Shown one piece after another: positions 5,211 through 6,115 of a stretch of DNA of 6,115 bases. The notes below the pieces were generated by a model. It was not told where the DNA came from, did not search any database, and saw only the letters and a list, made by a program, of their open reading frames with translations. Position numbers and translations under genes: made by a program. The DNA is from Candidatus Heimdallarchaeota archaeon AB_125 (GTDB taxonomy: Archaea > Asgardarchaeota > Heimdallarchaeia > Heimdallarchaeales > Heimdallarchaeaceae), in contig MEHH01000170.1 in the NCBI GenBank assembly GCA_001940755.1, forward strand, positions 1-6,115, read 5' to 3'. The stretch's first letter is position 1; the number at the start of each line of letters is the position of its first letter.

Positions 5211-6115
5211 ATGAATCCTGAAGAAAGTGAAACATTAATACAAGAGACCTTCGATATCATCTTCCAGAATAGTATGGATATGATATTTCTCATTGATACC
5301 GAAGGGATTATTCACGATGCCAATATCCAAGCTTGTAGGTATCTTGGTAAAACACTTCAGGAAATTAGAAACACTGAAATGACTAAGTATGTAAAGGATA
5401 GAAAACTTTTCGCAGATCTGTTGAAAGAAACAAAGGATCAAGGAAGTCAGTCTAAGAGACTTAATTTAATTACAAGGAATAAGGTTGAGATTCCATTTCA
5501 TATCTCTTCAAGCGTTATCAAATCACTCAAACAGAATTTTATTGTACTTTTGTGTAGAGATATTAAAGATTTAATTGATTCTGCTCTTCAAAGAAAATTT
5601 CTCTTTGAACTGTTTCAACATGATTTGTTAAATAATCTTCATGCTGAAGTAGGGTATATTGACTTCTTCCAAAGAATCTCTAGTAAAGAAGATTCACTTA
5701 CTGAAACCACACAACAGCTTTTATCCAAAATGAGAGATATCACCATCAGATCAATCTACCTGATTCAGAATGCAAACATCAACCTTCTTCTTCAGGAGGA
5801 TAGAGTCTTATCCAATCAGAAGATTAGTGATTTTGTGAATCATGCTCTTCGATATCTGAATAACTTCTTTGCAAATAAGATTAAAGCAGAAGTAACACAT
5901 ATGGAGGATTTAGTAGTTTTGGGAGATGAATACCTCTATAGGATAATAGTTAATCTTGTTGTAAGAATGATGGAATATACTGAAGAGAAGGTTGAAGTTG
6001 AGATTTATGTTACTAAACCTAAACAGGATAGAATAAATATCAAGCTCCATTTTGAAGGAATAATTCTATCTCAAGATGCAAGAACCGAAATACTAGAAAT
6101 CGATGAGCTAGATAC
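5211..6115 (+). CDS. PAS-domain sensor, histidine-kinase-like with possibly degenerate ATPase (3' partial)
   Basis: The first 301 residues are present and the frame runs off the window. The first ATG after an in-frame TAG (5178-5180) is at 5211. Residues about 12-118 form a PAS sensory domain (FQNSMDMIFLIDTEGIIHDA at 18-37, then ACRYLGKTLQEI, ending in FIVLLCRDIKD). A helix leads to an H-box-like motif, HDLLNNLHAEVGYIDFF, with the candidate phospho-acceptor H137, and a second dimerisation helix near 163-196. From about 205 the order resembles a HATPase_c domain. In the N-box region NLVVRMMEYT (248-257), the usual second asparagine is R252. The expected DxGxG of the G1 box corresponds to HFEGII (280-285), with no aspartate. 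There are no membrane segments, so the protein is probably cytosolic. It may be an inactive or scaffold kinase, or bind ATP in an unusual way. The partner regulator is not in view. A terminator separates it from carS. Confidence 0.85.
   Translation, partial: MNPEESETLIQETFDIIFQNSMDMIFLIDTEGIIHDANIQACRYLGKTLQEIRNTEMTKYVKDRKLFADLLKETKDQGSQSKRLNLITRNKVEIPFHISSSVIKSLKQNFIVLLCRDIKDLIDSALQRKFLFELFQHDLLNNLHAEVGYIDFFQRISSKEDSLTETTQQLLSKMRDITIRSIYLIQNANINLLLQEDRVLSNQKISDFVNHALRYLNNFFANKIKAEVTHMEDLVVLGDEYLYRIIVNLVVRMMEYTEEKVEVEIYVTKPKQDRINIKLHFEGIILSQDARTEILEIDELD

Noticed and set aside
5235..5441. 68-codon minus-strand frame within the PAS gene
   Set aside because: Antisense shadow of the PAS domain, which has clear motif support on the plus strand.
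4963..5450. GATCAAGGAAGT occurring in carS and again in the PAS gene
   Set aside because: Both encode a DQGS tetrapeptide in unrelated proteins; a single 12-bp match is not evidence of a repeat or recombination site.
1..6115. Defence system, CRISPR array, insertion sequence, phage remnant, tRNA or rRNA
   Set aside because: No spaced direct repeats, transposase or nuclease motifs, terminal inverted repeats, or structured RNA pattern were seen on either strand.

Overview
This AT-rich window reads as archaeal chromosome. The best evidence is a recognisable CDP-archaeol synthase (carS), an enzyme of ether-lipid synthesis. Supporting evidence is a set of BRE/TATA-like elements placed about 25 bp before start codons, as expected for leaderless archaeal transcripts, and a secreted protein with an archaeal-type C-terminal anchor (PGF, membrane helix, basic tail). 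AGA/AGG arginine and ATA isoleucine codons are common. The anchored duplicated surface protein, the zinc-ribbon protein and the HDLLN-type PAS sensor together recall Asgard or other poorly cultured archaea, but that finer placement is only an impression.

Layout, left to right. Bases 1-227 hold the C-terminal end of an unrecognised plus-strand gene. It converges on a minus-strand gene for a small four-helix membrane protein (238-729). That gene is divergent from a plus-strand secreted, membrane-anchored surface protein (899-2260). The 169 bp between them carry a promoter in each direction, a perfect 9-bp-arm palindrome just downstream of the surface-protein TATA-like box, and a Shine-Dalgarno site. 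The surface-protein gene ends tail to tail, 11 bp away, with a minus-strand PLP-dependent aminotransferase (2272-3441). Upstream of the aminotransferase, on the same strand, is a protein of unknown function with an N-terminal Cx2C...HxC putative zinc ribbon (3485-4435). It is divergent from carS (4527-5126), and the 91 bp between them contain a second perfect inverted repeat (9-bp arms, 6-bp spacer) abutting the carS BRE/TATA-like box. A hairpin plus T6 tract follows carS. The last gene (5211 to the window end) encodes a PAS domain, a histidine-kinase-like H-box and an ATPase-like region whose N-box and G1 box look degenerate; it is cut by the window edge.

The genes do not form an obvious single pathway. 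CarS makes a membrane-lipid intermediate, the aminotransferase is a metabolic enzyme of undetermined substrate, and the surface protein and four-helix protein belong to the cell envelope. I see no defence system, mobile element, CRISPR array, tRNA or rRNA. The points most worth following up are the two promoter palindromes, the internally duplicated surface protein, the zinc-ribbon protein divergent from carS, and the possible pseudokinase sensor.
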